A stretch of 12,904 nt of DNA from a bacterium (GTDB lineage: Bacteria > UBA8248): NCBI GenBank assembly GCA_027622355.1, contig JAQBZT010000050.1, positions 1 through 12,904 on the forward strand, read 5' to 3'. Below, piece after piece: positions 12,574-12,904 of this stretch; positions within the stretch are counted from its first letter, which is position 1; the number at the start of each line of letters is the position of its first letter. Below the pieces are notes generated by a model. That model worked only from the letters and a program-made list of their open reading frames with translations, had not been told where the DNA came from and searched no databases. A program made the position numbers and the translations under genes.

Positions 12574-12904
12574 ATGACCACGGCCACATCGGCATTTTAT
12601 GGCGCGCTGGAAAAGGGCGCGGCGGGGGAGCGGCTCTCCTTTGAGGAGGGGTGCGCGCTCCTCGAGGGGCGGGACCTGGCGGCGCTCTCGGCGGCGGCGG
12701 ATGAGGTGCGCCAGCGCAAGCACCCGGAGGGGATCGTCACCTACGTCGTGGACCGGAACATCAACTACACGAACGTCTGCGATGTCTATTGCACGTTCTG
12801 CGCGTTCTACCGCCCGCCGGGCGGGCACCCGGAATCCTATATCCGCACGCGGGATGAGATCGCGGAGAAGATTGACGCGCTCTACGCCGTGGGGGGGAAG
12901 CAGG
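12574..12904 (+). CDS. mqnC: Cyclic dehypoxanthine futalosine synthase (radical SAM), N-terminal part, cut by window end
   Basis: The frame from ATG 12574 is open to the window end, giving 110 residues. An N-terminal helical region (LSFEEGCALLEGRDLAALSA) precedes VTYVVDRNINYTNVC and the radical SAM cluster motif C69-x3-C73-x2-C76 (NVCDVYCTFCAFYRPPG), typical of MqnC. This enzyme cyclises dehypoxanthine futalosine, two steps after MqnE, on the way to 1,4-dihydroxy-6-naphthoate. MqnE-like paralogues share this region, but the FYRPPG after the last cysteine and the N-terminus favour MqnC. Ribosome site: a weak GGGAAG about 12 nt upstream. GC-rich codon use resumes here, after the AT-rich block. 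Confidence 0.85.
   Translation, partial: MTTATSAFYGALEKGAAGERLSFEEGCALLEGRDLAALSAAADEVRQRKHPEGIVTYVVDRNINYTNVCDVYCTFCAFYRPPGGHPESYIRTRDEIAEKIDALYAVGGKQ

Overview
The window is GC-rich, Gram-negative-type bacterial DNA with tightly packed genes and short intergenic gaps. It combines a futalosine-route menaquinone cluster, a Tat-exported lipoprotein and a likely selenocysteine-encoding gene. This suits an uncultured GC-rich lineage such as Tectomicrobia, Rokubacteria or a deltaproteobacterium. That placement is an inference from gene content; no rRNA or other marker is present.

Left part (1-2274): the 3' end of a nicotinamidase/isochorismatase-family gene is followed closely by homoserine kinase (thrB), both on the + strand. 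They converge on a minus-strand pair, a VOC/glyoxalase-like protein followed by a DedA-family membrane protein.

Middle (2275-6333): a divergent region of about 240 bp carries a perfect 7-bp inverted repeat (2413-2431) that looks like an operator. It is followed by a + strand run with short gaps: short-chain dehydrogenase, quinone-oxidoreductase-like MDR enzyme, Tat-lipoprotein NAPE-PLD-like metallo-hydrolase, small tautomerase-fold protein, a doubtful 50-aa ORF and a charged small protein. A clear rho-independent terminator (6298-6333) closes the run, which looks like a redox/catabolic operon of unknown substrate.

Right part (6375-12904): mqnE (aminofutalosine synthase) overlaps mqnA (chorismate dehydratase). 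The mqnA frame runs without a stop into a complete amidase-signature enzyme, giving a 759-aa open frame. The join lies just after a run of eight Gs. With seven Gs, mqnA would stop at a normal length, 41 bp before a GTG that has its own Shine-Dalgarno and would start a 472-aa amidase. An MFS transporter follows, then an OsmC-family gene interrupted by one in-frame TGA exactly where the family has its catalytic cysteine. A SECIS-like hairpin lies just downstream of that TGA, so this is most likely a selenoprotein. A visibly AT-rich block of about 0.65 kb, with its own promoter and two unrecognised small genes, then separates this group from the start of mqnC, which runs off the window end. MqnA, MqnE and MqnC carry out three steps from chorismate towards 1,4-dihydroxy-6-naphthoate; mqnB and mqnD are not in the window.

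Main points for a second look: the Sec-containing OsmC protein, the MqnA-amidase joined frame at the G8 run, the CX5CX2C cluster motif in MqnE (MqnC here has CX3CX2C), and the AT-rich small-gene island.
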